A stretch of DNA of 60,000 bases from Cryptomeria japonica (taxonomy: Eukaryota > Streptophyta > Pinopsida > Cupressales > Cupressaceae): assembly GCF_030272615.1 (NCBI RefSeq), contig NC_081410.1, positions 127,908,640 through 127,968,639 of the forward strand, read 5' to 3'. Under the pieces are notes generated by a model. It made no database searches, was not told the DNA's origin, and saw only the letters and a list, made by a program, of their open reading frames with translations. Below, piece after piece: positions 47,870 to 59,144 of this stretch. The translations under genes and the position numbers were made by a program. Each line of letters starts with the position of its first letter. Position 1 is the first letter of the stretch.

Positions 47870-49300
47870 CATGTCTCCAAGGAACATGGAGAGGGTAGAG
47901 TTAGATGCCCCTCTATGTGGTAGACAAATTATTTATTCTCTCATATGTAATTGTTGTGGCATTTAAGTTGGGAGTTATTTTTCGAGAGATACTAAAAATT
48001 TGGTAAAGATCAAGATGTATAAGAAGACATAAAACCATCTTCTATTGTTAGATCATATGATAGATTTGGTCAATCTTCCCATGGAGTGCCTAGGATTGGG
48101 ATCCTAGTCCATTTGACTATTATAACATAACCTGTGACGCTTATGACACAAGAGGCAGACGTAAGGTGCATAAAGGAAGTTACTTCCTATTTAGGGTAAA
48201 TTGACCATTCTGGAGATGTATTATCCCATGAAGATTTAGACACCTAGCTTTGGATGTGTGCTATTAGCCACTTGTTTTTGAATGCTATTCATGGTATCTT
48301 GTATTCATTTCTCCTATATATTGGTGCCTTGAGATGGTAGTATGATCAAGTTGTTTTGTAGGTCATTTGAGCACCGTTACGTTACCAAAGTTCAAAGGGA
48401 TAAGTTGAAATTGTAATTTATTTTATCATTATTGCAGGCTTGGGTATTTTTGGGTGTGGATTTTTTTCACAAAAGGGTTTCTTCAAATAAATCTTCATGT
48501 TTGGTTTGCATCTACTTTATGGTTAATTTCTATTTCCATTTATGATCTATCATTTGTCATTGAATTTGGTTATATTTAAGATCAACATATCTCATTGTAT
48601 AGCTACACTTTTTTTCAACAAAAAGACTATTAAATTACAGCATATTCCTTATTTTTAAAAGACTAAAAGTGAATATCAAAAAAATATAAAATGTACTTTA
48701 ATAAATTATCATCAAATAATAAGGTTGATTCTTACAAATATCTAGGCATTTATTATTATTATTATATCTCTATATATTTTATGTAACTAACCATATATTT
48801 TCCATACTATCATATAGCACACTCTGCATGAAAGTTGCTACCTTGCATCTCAGTCTATATTTAAGAATTATCACTAAAGATTAGAAATGAATCATCTTGA
48901 TAATGTTTTTTTCTTATTATGGGTAAATGATTTTGACCAAAGCTATGAATTGGAAAGAGGAATTTTGAAAGGACCCCACCTTTATATGGAGACCAAAATA
49001 AAAATATCAAAGATGCTAGTGCATCAACATGAAACAGCAAAAAGAAACAAACTGCATAAGATCAGCATTACAACAGCAAACCAACAGAAAGGCTGCACAG
49101 CAAAATCAAAACTTATAAAATGTGCAGGATTGAAAAAAAAGGTTAAACAAAACCAACTTCCAAAGACTAGTTAGGTGCCTTAACCCCGTAGAGCTTGAGA
49201 GAGCTCAAAATACTTGTCATGGTTCTACTTGTGAGTTATTGAAGTAAAGGTCCAATCTCCTTTGATAGTATAACCATGCTCATTAATTTTCTCATTTCTC
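47870..49300. other. Non-coding stretch with one unrecognised 95-codon frame (48887-49174)
   Basis: The frame is Lys-rich at its end (KLIKCAGLKKKVKQNQ) and matches no family I know. The rest is AT-rich with no visible element ends. Confidence 0.4.
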
Positions 49301-52139
49301 ATGCTTGAGTGAATCATACCCTCCACTTTTCTTTTTTCTTTAGGAGGAATGTTGGAAGGAGGCAAAGTAGACACAACCCCTACCCCAACAACCTCCTTCA
49401 TGCCCTTCTCATGCTTAGAAAAATCTATGCTAGGGTTTCATTCTTAATCTTGTGTTGTTTTGTTTTCCTAATGTCATATTGTGCATTTGCCCAAGAAAGT
49501 TGATTACTCCTTTGCATTAATTGCATGGAATTTTAGATTGCCACACCAGCAAACATTCCCTTAGCCTTCTTAATGGCCTAAAAATTTATCAATCGGGCAA
49601 TTTCTGCTGATATTGATGATTTGACAACTCTCAAGTAATTCTCTGTTGAACAAGCCTCCCAAGAAGTTTGTCTCCAAGGTGTTCCATGATGTATGAACTT
49701 TGAATCCCCTCCAGATCTGGTGTTGCCCATCCTAGAGTTTAATAGTGCCTGTAAATGGCTAGAATATTTGACTTAATAGGATACTTTGTTGGGAGAGTTC
49801 CCCTTGAAAGCATGCTTAAAGATTGGCTCAACAAGACTTGGGTCCTAAATGGGGTCCACCTTGATGCTATCTAAAACCTCACTATGGATTTTTCTTATTT
49901 CATTTTGTTGAAGCCAACCATGCAAAATCCATCCTTAAAGATGGCCCCTAGTTTGTTCATGCTTCTCTTTTGGTTTTCCAACCCTAGACTCAAGGCTTTC
50001 TTGCCTCTAAAGAGAAGGCTCTATGTCCTTGTTCGGGTGAAATTCTCAAGTTTGCCTTTAACATGTTGGAATTTCTTGATCACTATTTTTGGATTGCTTG
50101 ATAAAGTTGCCTATGTCAAGCCAAACAAGTTATTCTTGGCATGTCCTCAACAATGAGTTTGTGTTAAGGTTGACCTCTCTCAAGATTTAAAAGAAACCAT
50201 GGACATCTAGATTGGGCAAGCATGTCATTCTCAACATGTCCTTTATCTTAATCTATTAAACACTTTCTTTAGGTGTCAATCCTCATATCACAAGATTAGG
50301 GGTTGTCCCTTAGCCTCCTCACATAGCAAGCCCACTTGTCAACCTTCTTTTGAGGTTCATGTTCCTAAAAAGGAAGAAGACTAGACCACGATTGGGTTTC
50401 ATAAAATAATCAAAACTCTAGCAATATTGGAGCTCATGCTAAGACTCCAATTAACACTAGATATAAAGCTATTAAGTCATAATCTAGCACAATTTCAAAA
50501 CATCTAGACAAGGAGAAAGAGGTGGTTCCCTCCAATGGAGAGTTGTCTAGTGAGGTGAACAAACCTAAGTTTACCAAAATGCTTGAACTGCCTTTGATTT
50601 GTTTATTCTCCTACCTCTTCCCCCCAACTGGTTTTGCATCATTTTTGTAGTCCACCTAGGTGCCTAGAAGAGGGAGAATATGTCCCAAAGAGAATAACAT
50701 TGAACACCCCTATCTTTTAGTTGGACAATTTTTCTTGAGATGATATTTTGCAAAATTGCTATGTCACTCTTGATGAGTTGGATAGTTATGATATGACTCT
50801 TGACTCTCATCTATGAATTGTATCTCTTGGAATGTTTAAGGTCTTATAGACCTCCCCAAGAAATACTCTACGAGAAACACTGCACAATAGTTTTCAGGTC
50901 TGTATGTTCTCTATTTGTAAGACGTTCAAATTATTGGTTTTCTGTTGTTGTTTTTTGTGTTATTTGGTCAGCCTATATTTTTTTGTGTAGCAATCTTGAT
51001 GTGGATTATGGAGGAGTCATCAATTCTCTCTCTCCTGGGTGGCATGTGCATTTAGTTGATCAAGAATACGATCTTACTAATAGAGCATTATGGGCACTTT
51101 TCAACATTAACAATCATTCTTTTGGAGTTATTATTTTTATGCCTCCAATGATGTTGAAATATCTTCCCTCTGGAGTTGGATTGTTGTTTCGATGCCTACC
51201 ACCACTTGGGTTATATTCAAAGACTTTAATGTGGTTGAGATGGCATGTGATAAAAATGGCACTCTTCGTATGCGCTAGACAATTGGCAAAAGGGAAGCTT
51301 GATATTTCGTGCACAATAATAAATTGAGGCTTTTTGATCCTAAAAATGGTCACCAACACAGTCACTCCCATTGGTATGTGTGGAGCATTTTTTGTTGATT
51401 GTGTTATTATTTCAGCACAATCTTTATTTTCATTTGCCAATTGTTTTTCTTTTCAATGGAGCCTTTGCTGAATATTGTCCCTCTAATCATTCTCCCATTC
51501 AGTTTTACATTGAATGGAAACTTCCTAAACCCAAGGCCAACAGGACTCAGTTTTTTATCAACACATTCTCGTTGACTCATTAGCCCATGTTGACCCACAT
51601 CCAACATATCTAGAATATTGATCCTTGGCCTACCCAATAAACGGGTTGGATTAACTAGTGGAATAGTGCTGCACCTTCTATTTCCTGTGAATGTATGGCT
51701 GCCAATTGGCACAATTTCCTTGCTGCTCATGCAAGGCCACCACCTTGGAGCTCCACCAAGCCACTACTATGAAGCCTACGCTTTGCTCTCGTTTTGCAGT
51801 TGCAAGTGTCAAGCTTCATTAATAGAAGCAAATCATTAAAAGTCATACAGCTAAAGGCACTCAGATAAAAGCTAATCTGCATCATCTCAAAGTGGGAGAT
51901 TGAAACTCTAAAAAAATATTCCAAGCTCTTTGTGCTCTCCACACTTCCTAGACTATTAAAAAAATACAAGACAATCATCAACTCCGAATCGAACTTCCTA
52001 ATATCCTTTTGGCTTTTGTTTATCATTATGAGGAGGTGTTTAGAGCTCAAGAGAATTCTACTAAACAAGATCATGCTTTGCAACAATGTCTCAAGATTTT
52101 CCCTTGCTAGCTTTCTCATTGTCAATGAGTCTTTTGTGA

Positions 52140-52713
52140 TCAGTTGCTCACTCTTGCTAATCTTCATGAAGTTGTCTTTTCCATGGCCAGCAACAAAGCT
52201 CCTAGATGTGATGGATTTCCTTGTGAGTTTTACAAGACTCTCTAGGAGTTGGTTGGAGAGGATTTGCATAAAGTATACCTTGAAACCTTTCACTCTAATT
52301 CCCGAGGAAAAATTATAAATAAAGGAAATATTACGTTCATACCTAAGTCTAGAGCTCTAGTGGATACCTACGACTGGAAACCAATTACTATGCTTGATAT
52401 CTCCTACAAGATCATTGCCAAGGTTCTTGCTTTGAAGCTACCCCATCTTCTTTCATAGATTGTGTGTCCTAAACAAACTGGGTTCATCAAATCCAAGTAC
52501 ACTTTGGATGATATTATTACAATCTAGGAAGGCATGGAATGGGCTCTAAGATCTCAATAGCAAGTCATGCTCATCAAAATTGACCTTGCTAAAGCCTATG
52601 ACCACAATGAAAGGCCTTTTACTCTTATCATGCTTCAACTTTTAGGATTTGGCCCTCAGTTTATGCAATCTTTTTGCATGCTTTTTTTAAATGTATTTGC
52701 TTGTCTAACTATC
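52140..52713 (+). pseudogene. L1 reverse-transcriptase fragment upstream of E
   Basis: It carries the fingers and first palm blocks (KAPRCDGFP, KPITMLDISYKIIAKVLALKL, QTGFIKSKYTLDD, KIDLAKAYD). In-frame stops interrupt at several sites. It ends exactly at the CTATC duplication of E. Confidence 0.8.
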
Positions 52714-53550
52714 TGTTGATGTGTCTTTTATACATGATCAAACACAGAATAAAATACCCAAAGTATCTTATCCTCTCTTGAACAAAGTTATCCGAATGCT
52801 GAAGATTTGCCTAAGGATCAATCGAAATAACTCCAAGGTTCTTATATGTGGGGTCTCTACGTGTGGATAAGCTCTTGTGGTATGGTGTGATTATGTTGGA
52901 ATCACAAGGGGACTTACGTTTGTATGTCTGAATGCTTGATTTGCTGGAACTCAAGTCCTATCTACTCACCGGGGAGGATAAAGAAATGGCGAAAGGTAAA
53001 GGGTTCAGAAAGTCTACTCTATGACCTAGAATGTAAGAAGATGGATGAACGACTAGGTGGAGTCCTACTGGGCTAGGTCTCACCATGCATCTGAACAATT
53101 CGACACCAGCTCGGTGCAATCTTCTAAGGGAATTTTGAAGATGTTCAAATCATCACCATCCAAGTTAATGCATGAACAATGAATGTATAACAATTTGAAA
53201 TTAAGATCTTTAATGCCAGTTGACCACACAATGCACACTTACAGTCAGTAAGAGGCTAGTGGTACGGACTAGGCGGATTCCACGCGAGTGCATTCAGTAA
53301 CTTCCTTCATTCAATCTAATCATTTACCATCTAAAACGAAGATTCAACAAGAAACCATGCATATTGCAAAGAAACAACACACTTCACCATAACTTCAATG
53401 AAAATGGAGTTCATTTACAATCAAGGCAACAATTTCTTGCCTTCTCTTCTTACTCTACTCTAATTGCTTATTCTACTATTCCCTATTGACTATTAGCTAC
53501 TCTAACCACTATTAGCTAACTATTAACCCTTTACAAATGAAGAGCCAAAG

Positions 53551-53560
53551 CTTTATATAG
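53551..53560 (-). promoter_or_regulatory. TATA box of LTR E
   Basis: CTATATAAAG on the - strand, same relative place as in C and D. Confidence 0.6.
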
Positions 53561-54316
53561 AGAGCTCTTTACATTTCAATGACTCAAATTGATTTACAAT
53601 CAATGGCTAGGATTACAAGATGAAAACCCTAAATAGGGTTTGTTATAACAAACTCCTTTAGCCAATGAGAAAATTACATTCAATGCGTGAGAACTAATAG
53701 GAAACAGGGGTAGGTACACCGGAGTTTGTGTCTCCGTGCATAAGTGTGGTTCACTGAATCTGGACACTCTGATGTGGAGTCTTTTGATTGGAGGAATAGT
53801 GACTAGGATGCCACCTTGTCTAGTACTTGCTCTGTGATGACCTTGGTCGATCCTCCTTCGTCCTTGATGTACTCGAGGAACGATGTATCTTTCCTTGGCT
53901 CTCCTGCATTTGATAAGACTTCTTCTTGATTTTGCATAATAGTGATAGGAAGTCATGGTCAAGTCACTCCTTCTCTGGTAGCTCATATCGCCTTGAAATG
54001 TTTGTATGATCCCTCCTCTGACATTTTGTGATCTCTTAATGTGGTAGAATGAGGACCTTGAGGATAGCTTGCTCTATTGCTTGCAACTCCTTGAACACTT
54101 GAAGTTTTTAACACTTTAGTCTTCTTCTTTGCACTTAAGGTGTCCTTGATGATGATGAAGTCTGAAGAAGTCGTCCTTGTCCTCACATGATCTTCCTCCA
54201 TCTTGATTTTGTTGATCTGCAAAACAAACAAAAATGGCATCAAGCACTTATGATATATTCATCCTAACATGGTATTTCTCACTTCAAACCTTCAACAAGA
54301 AGGCATTAGGATAAAT

Positions 54317-54444
54317 TTCGCTCTGGAAGGACAGGACCTATAATAAAATTCGCTCTAGAAGGACGGGACCTATAATGAAATTCGCTCTGGAAGGACAAGA
54401 CCTATAATGAAATTCGCTCTAGACCCTCTGGAAGGGTCAGGAGC
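54317..54444. repeat. Tandem array, four 32-bp units, at the edge of the E palindrome array
   Basis: TTCGCTCTGGAAGGACAGGA plus CCTATAATGAAA begins at 54317, 54349, 54381 and 54413. The units look like cores with the middle of the palindrome deleted; the last one grades into a full core. Confidence 0.9.
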
Positions 54445-55974
54445 GAATTTGCTCCTTTAGGCTCAATTCACACTTCTTTTGCTTCAATTCACTTCTCAAG
54501 GCAAGTATACATCAATCCTCTCTCAACCACGCCATAGGAGCCAAGATTTTGACCCCAAACAAGGAGCAAATAGAGGTTTAGGAAAATTCGCTCAGGAGTG
54601 AAATTCTTCCTTTGATGCCATTCATCTTCCATTCATCATTACTTTACCTTGAACTTAACTTATCAAACCTCCTCTTATCATGATCAAGTCAATTTGACAT
54701 CAATTTAGCTTAAAACAAGATCCTTTTAGTGCATTAGGCGAAATAGGGAATCCTTCTAGGAATTTCGCTCTGGACCCTTTGGAAGGGTCAGGAACGAAAT
54801 TGGCTTTCATGCTCAATTTTCCTTCATAAAAATTCATTTCTCATCCTTTTCTCATCAAAAAACAAGTCTTTGCCCTTCAAAAATGCTTAGGAATAGGTTG
54901 GTTCAAGGGTTTGAGCAAGGTACAAGGTCTCTTGAAGAAATTCGCTTTGGACCCTTTGGAAGGGTCAGGAGCGAATTTTGCATTTTTGCACAAATTCTTC
55001 ACACTTTGTGACCACAACTCACTTAAATGCATATCTAAGGATGCCTCTAAGTTCAATCACCTCAATCAACGCTAGGCTCTATGCAAATTGGGAGCAAAAG
55101 GAGGTTTCAAGAGAATTCGCTTTGGACCCTTTGGAAGGGTCAGGGGCGAAATAGCTATTTGCACATCAAACTTTCATTACTTCCCTCAACCTTGCTCTTA
55201 GTCTTAGCTTTTGGGTCCTCCCTCCATCTCAATCAAGTCCATTTGCCCTCAAAGTGATGTCCACTCAATGCTTTTGGTGAGAAATTAGGCCTTTATAAGG
55301 ATTTCGCTTTGGACCCTTTGGGAGGGTCAAGAGCTTAGGTGAAATTCGCTCTGGACCCTTTGAGAGGGTCAGGAGCGAAATTTGCTCTTTTAAACTCAAA
55401 TCCTTCACTTTCTCATCATTTCTCTTTACTTCAATTGTCTTCAAGGCATGATAACGTCCTAGTTGAGGTTCCACGGCATGAAATTAGTCCATTTTGAAGC
55501 AAAAGGGAGGGTCTTAGGAAAATTCACTCTGAACCCTCTAGAAGGGTCAAGAGCGAAATTTGCTTCTCTAGACTCTATTCATACTCAACTTGCCTTGGAC
55601 TTGTCTTTTCAAACCCTCCTCTATCACAACCAAGTCAATCCACCCTCAAATGGGATTCATTCAATTGTTTGAGTGAGATAAGAGGTCCCTTGAAGGATTT
55701 CGCTCTGGACCCTTTGGAAGGGTCAGGAGCTTAGATGAAATTCGCTCTGGACCCTTTGAGAGGGTCAGGAGCGAAATTGATATTTTCGCTCAATTTATCC
55801 TTCATTTTACTTTTGTTTTGACCTTGGTCTATGCTAGGAAGGCATCCTAAGGGTTTTCCTTTCTCAAATTTGGGATCAAAGCACAATCCTTGGCAAATTC
55901 GCTTCGGTACCTTTGGAAGGTACATGATCTCAAGAGGAATTCGCTCTAGACCCTTTGGAAGGGTCAAGAGCGAA
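54413..55974. repeat. U3 array of 35-bp quasi-palindromes in E (42 and about 176-bp steps)
   Basis: TTCGCTCtGGACCCT...AGGGTCagGAGCGAA cores start at 54413, 54764, 54941, 55116, 55303, 55345, 55523, 55699, 55741, 55898 and 55940. Offsets are 351, 177, 175, 187, 42, 178, 176, 42, 157 and 42. The arms pair over about 14 of 16 bases. Confidence 0.88.
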
Positions 55975-56516
55975 ATTTGACATGTTAGTTAAGTATAAGA
56001 AAGAAGAAAGATATAAGGTTCCATATATATTGTCAAGATGTTTGAGAGTGGTTTCGGACCTCCAGGAGTTATAATGCAAAATCTAGTTTTTGGAGGATTC
56101 TTCAATTTTTCAGACTTAGTCAAATTTCATGATCAGGATGACATTCCAAACTTAGCCAAATTTCAGGACATTTGAGGATCAGGATGACATTCCAGACTTC
56201 TTAAGGCAAATTCGCTATGTCCTTGATGTAAGGGATGGGACCTAGGAGGACATTATGCATTCAACTAAGGTTTGATTTAGCAACTTGAAGTGTGACCGGA
56301 TAGTACACAAAAAACACCCTAGGAATGATCTAAATAACCCCTAATCACTCAATTGACCTGACCTCTTAAGGAGATCCACCTGACTCAATCCCTTCAATGC
56401 AAAGGCTAAGACACTAAAACAACTAACAACAAAACCAAAAGGGCTAACCCCAAAAAGCAAACTGTAGGGGTCCCCATTTGCAATGGGGCGATGTGTGACT
56501 ACGTCACAACACTATC

Positions 56517-57076
56517 AATGACCATGAATCTAGTGCCTTTGCGCTTTTTAGGTCCATCCATCAAGGATGTCCTTATCCCCTAATATTTATGTATGTGATT
56601 GCACTAAGGGCTTTGAATATCTTCTAGCCAATTTTGTTTCCAAAAATTTGGTCAAAGGCATTTCTTTGTCCAATACCTTAGCTCAAATTGTGAATAGGCA
56701 TTTTGCTAATGACTCCTTTCTTACTCTCTTGGAAGATGAAGGTAACATCAAATACACCTCTTTTGGTTTTGTTCCCAAGGTTAGGCTACATGGACTTGGA
56801 TTCATGTTTTTCCAAACCTTTTGGCTTGAGTTGTTCTCATGGCACATGGTTTTGTTGGGGGGTTTCCCTAGAATCCCCTCCATATATAAACAGATTTGGT
56901 ATGCTTTCAATGGTGAAATTATTTTCAACGTATGCAATGACAAGAATTTTTCTTTATTATCTAAATGTTTAGTCGATACTAGCTTCTCGCTTTATGCCAA
57001 GGCTACGATTTGGTCTAGTGTGGTTATGCATGTCATTGGGGTAATGCCCCATGCATTGTTGCCAAAGTCCCTTTGA
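56517..57076 (+). pseudogene. L1 reverse-transcriptase fragment downstream of E
   Basis: The reading continues from the upstream piece if E and one CTATC are ignored. RSIHQGCP is the usual 'G..QGCP' block, followed by NRHFANDSFLTLL, where the catalytic FADD is FAND (AAT at 56708-56710). The remainder to 57076 is open but not recognised. Confidence 0.75.
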
Positions 57077-57079
57077 CTC

Positions 57080-57640
57080 TTACCTCTAGTTAAAACCATT
57101 CTCCGCCTCATGGGTGTCACTGGGGACATAGCCACCCTAATCATGGTGAATAGGATGCACACTCTCATGCCTCTCATCCTTCTGCAAAAAGAGCCAGGAA
57201 CCAATCTCAAAGAGGGTGGTCTCAATTCACCTGCCACCACTCTGCCTCTTCGCAAGCTCCTAGTTGTGGGTTCAATGTATGGCCATACTTTGGCAACTTC
57301 ACTAACCTTGATCTTGCTATATCACTTGTTTGTGAAACTTGATCTCCTAAAGAAGACAAAAAGATGAGGATGGCAATGCTGGTTAGGAGCATCCGATGGA
57401 AACTCTACACCCCACTGATGTCTACGCTAGATCGGATGATTGAGACCGTCCTCCTACTAGTGCCTTAGCTCTTGCTGCATAGTAGCCTGTTATTGAATTT
57501 TGTTCTAGGTTTTATCCATGTATGGACTTTGGGGTGTGATTTCCTCCACCCACCCTTTTTTTACAAATATGTGTAATATTATTTTATTAATATTCATAAT
57601 TTCATACAAACACTTATCAAAAAAATGCTCACAAAGAGGT
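57080..57640 (+). other. Probable 3' part of the LINE, domain unclear
   Basis: His/Ser-rich pieces in two frames, then CCATGTATGGACTTTGGGG and a T-rich 3' end closing with CACTTATCAAAAAAA at about 57615-57630. This resembles the A-tailed 3' end of plant L1 elements. Confidence 0.45.
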
Positions 57641-57813
57641 GAATCGTTGATCAATTGTGTGGAAGGCAGCTCATCAATACACTAATGAACACTAAGCTCC
57701 TTTTCTTCTTTCCTCCTCCAATCCTTCTACATCCAGCTATTACCCATGCAAGCAGCAGTGGAATGTGCAATCATAGGACACATTTGGCAAACATTTGAGG
57801 CTATTCTCTACTC

Positions 57814-58140
57814 CTAAACATTGTACTTAGAAGACAAGGAAGTTGAAGACAATAACTTCTTGTCAACATCAATGTTCATATAAAATGTGGCAAACAACAA
57901 ACACTTCCTAGAAATATTCACAGGATCAATAACAATGAGCTGCCCAAGGGAATTGGCTATACCTGTCACCACCTCATTTTCCCAGTATTCCAATAGTTGG
58001 TCAGGCAACCTTACCCAGATAGGGATCCTACTGAAGCACTCCTTTGCAAGATAAAACCCTGGTCTCCACGTTTGAAGGAAGAGCCGCATTCTCTCTTATG
58101 AACCAAGGATCACCTAAAAGGATTCACTGGTTTGGTGTCC
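57814..58140 (-). pseudogene. L1 ORF1 relic (DUF4283-like), antisense
   Basis: The - frame 58089-57814 reads SRIPIWVRLPDQLLEYWENEVVTGIANSLGQLI in overlapping pieces, like 'PVWVRLPNLPLEYW...L..IG..LG' of plant L1 ORF1. Just upstream, in another frame, DPWFIRENAALPSNVETRV (about 58125-58070) fits the preceding 'GPWFV' block. It lies 3' to 3' against the LINE on +. No ORF2 follows on the - strand. Confidence 0.7.
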
Positions 58141-58897
58141 CTGTGTTTCATGTAATTGCACACCCTAGCAGTAATCTCAAAAGACTTCAATTACTTCGCA
58201 TGAAGAAAATCCTCCAACACTTTAGGTCAGTTGATGACCTTATTCATATGGTTTCCAATGTTTACCAACTACTTGCTAACATTTTAGTAACCTTTATGAT
58301 CTCACATAAAAAAAGTCTGCTTCCCATAATTATCTTCACAAACCTGTCTTGACCCATACTCCTAATTTCTATTTGCATCATACAAAGTCAAACTGTTTCC
58401 CTTGGTTCTTTAAGGAACACTCCTTCATTCCATGCTGCTGATTGTTTGCCTGCACAACACTAAGCTCTGACTGGACACAAATTGACAGTTATAATGGCCT
58501 GTTTCCAAGATGTCATTGCATACCAAGAAGTATTTTATGATCAATTGTTTATACATTTATTTAACATCTGTCTGCTTGATTTTTATAGCATCCTTATTTT
58601 TTGCATCCATAAAAATTCATGAAAACTATCAAATTTTTAGTTAGTGTTTCCTTTTCCCCAATATCAGAGGTCTATTTCCCTACCTACATAAACTATCCAC
58701 TGTCAGATTCAAATCTGTGTCTCCTCTATGGAAAGCACAGCCATTCATCATTACTCTCACTCAGGTTGTAAACATCTCATTGAACAATATATAAGGCTTC
58801 CATGAGGAGGATTCTCATACACCAAACTGGTCTCTCATTTGGTGTTGACCTAGACAACTACTTTTACCCTTATATTTGCCATCGATTCATAGGCAGG

Positions 58898-58976
58898 CCT
58901 TTCAACTACCTCCAGGATTTAATGAATTTCAAATTAACCTTTCAACTACCTCCAGGATTTAATGAATTTCAAATTA
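58898..58976 (+). repeat. Tandem duplication, 40 bp x 2
   Basis: CCTTTCAACTACCTCCAGGA plus TTTAATGAATTTCAAATTAA is repeated at 58938, identical by eye. Confidence 0.95.
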
Positions 58977-59095
58977 AACTCCCCATAGTTAATAAGCTCT
59001 AGTATTGAAACCAGTTTATTTACATGTAATGCTTGAAGTAATAACTTATAGACTACTTGATACCAAGAAATCATGTATGTGTGTTTCTTTTATAG

Positions 59096-59144
59096 AATCA
59101 ATGAGGACAAGAGTGGATCTATTAGCTTTGAAGCTGCTCTGTAA
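59096..59144 (+). other. Possible short terminal exon with an EF-hand-like loop (weak)
   Basis: After TTTCTTTTATAG, a good 3' splice context, the frame reads INEDKSGSISFEAAL and stops at 59142-59144. The peptide fits an EF-hand calcium-binding loop of the 'DTDKSGSISFEE' kind with N for the first D and A for the last E. No partner exon was found upstream in the window, and a 15-residue match may be chance. Confidence 0.15.

Larger units (their letters stand above)
52714..56511 (-). mobile_element. Element E: 3798-bp solo-LTR-like element in the LINE RT
   Basis: It starts TGTTGATGTG and ends ACGTCACAACA, with the duplication CTATC at 52709-52713 and 56512-56516. Sense is -: CTATATAAAG on - at 53551-53560. 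The 5' block on + (ACAGAATAAAATACCC, TATCTTATCCTCTCTTGAAC) and GGGGTAGGTACACCGGAGTT at 53707-53726 match A and B. The sense 5' end holds TGTGAC-GTA-GTCACA, a perfect 6-bp inverted repeat. U3 carries 35-bp quasi-palindromes (54413-55974) and a 32-bp tandem array. No coding region is supported; the 128-codon frame at 53986-53600 on - covers LTR sequence that is shared with B and A. Confidence 0.86.
49880..57630 (+). mobile_element. Second L1-type LINE relic (+ strand), RT split by element E
   Basis: ORF1 relic: 49930-50170 in two frames (KDGPWFVHASLLVFQP, then YVLVRVKFSSLPLTCWN), resembling the DUF4283 region of plant L1 ORF1. ORF2 begins at 50813 (MNCISWNV, a stop, GLIDLPKKY), the endonuclease start. 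At 51190-51330 IFKDFNVVEMACDKNGTLR corresponds to the 'GDFN' block, with KDFN. RT: 52190-52713 (SNKAPRCDGFPCEFYK, DWKPITMLDISYKIIAKVLA, KQTGFIKSKYTLDDI, LIKIDLAKAYD). E then interrupts, and RT resumes at 56517 (RSIHQGCP, then FANDSF near 56702 for FADD). The 3' part is unclear, and a tail with TTTCATACAAACACTTATC and seven A's ends at about 57630, as in plant L1 3' ends. Many stops make it inactive. Confidence 0.8.

Noticed and set aside
51114-52318. Overlapping 108-188-codon frames on both strands as host genes
   Set aside because: They lie inside the LINE endonuclease-RT relic, whose + strand blocks are recognisable in order; the opposite frames are shadows.
57110-57367. 85-codon frame as a membrane protein gene
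   Set aside because: It lies between LINE RT and the LINE A-tail. An alternative frame is His/Ser-rich, and nothing supports an independent gene.
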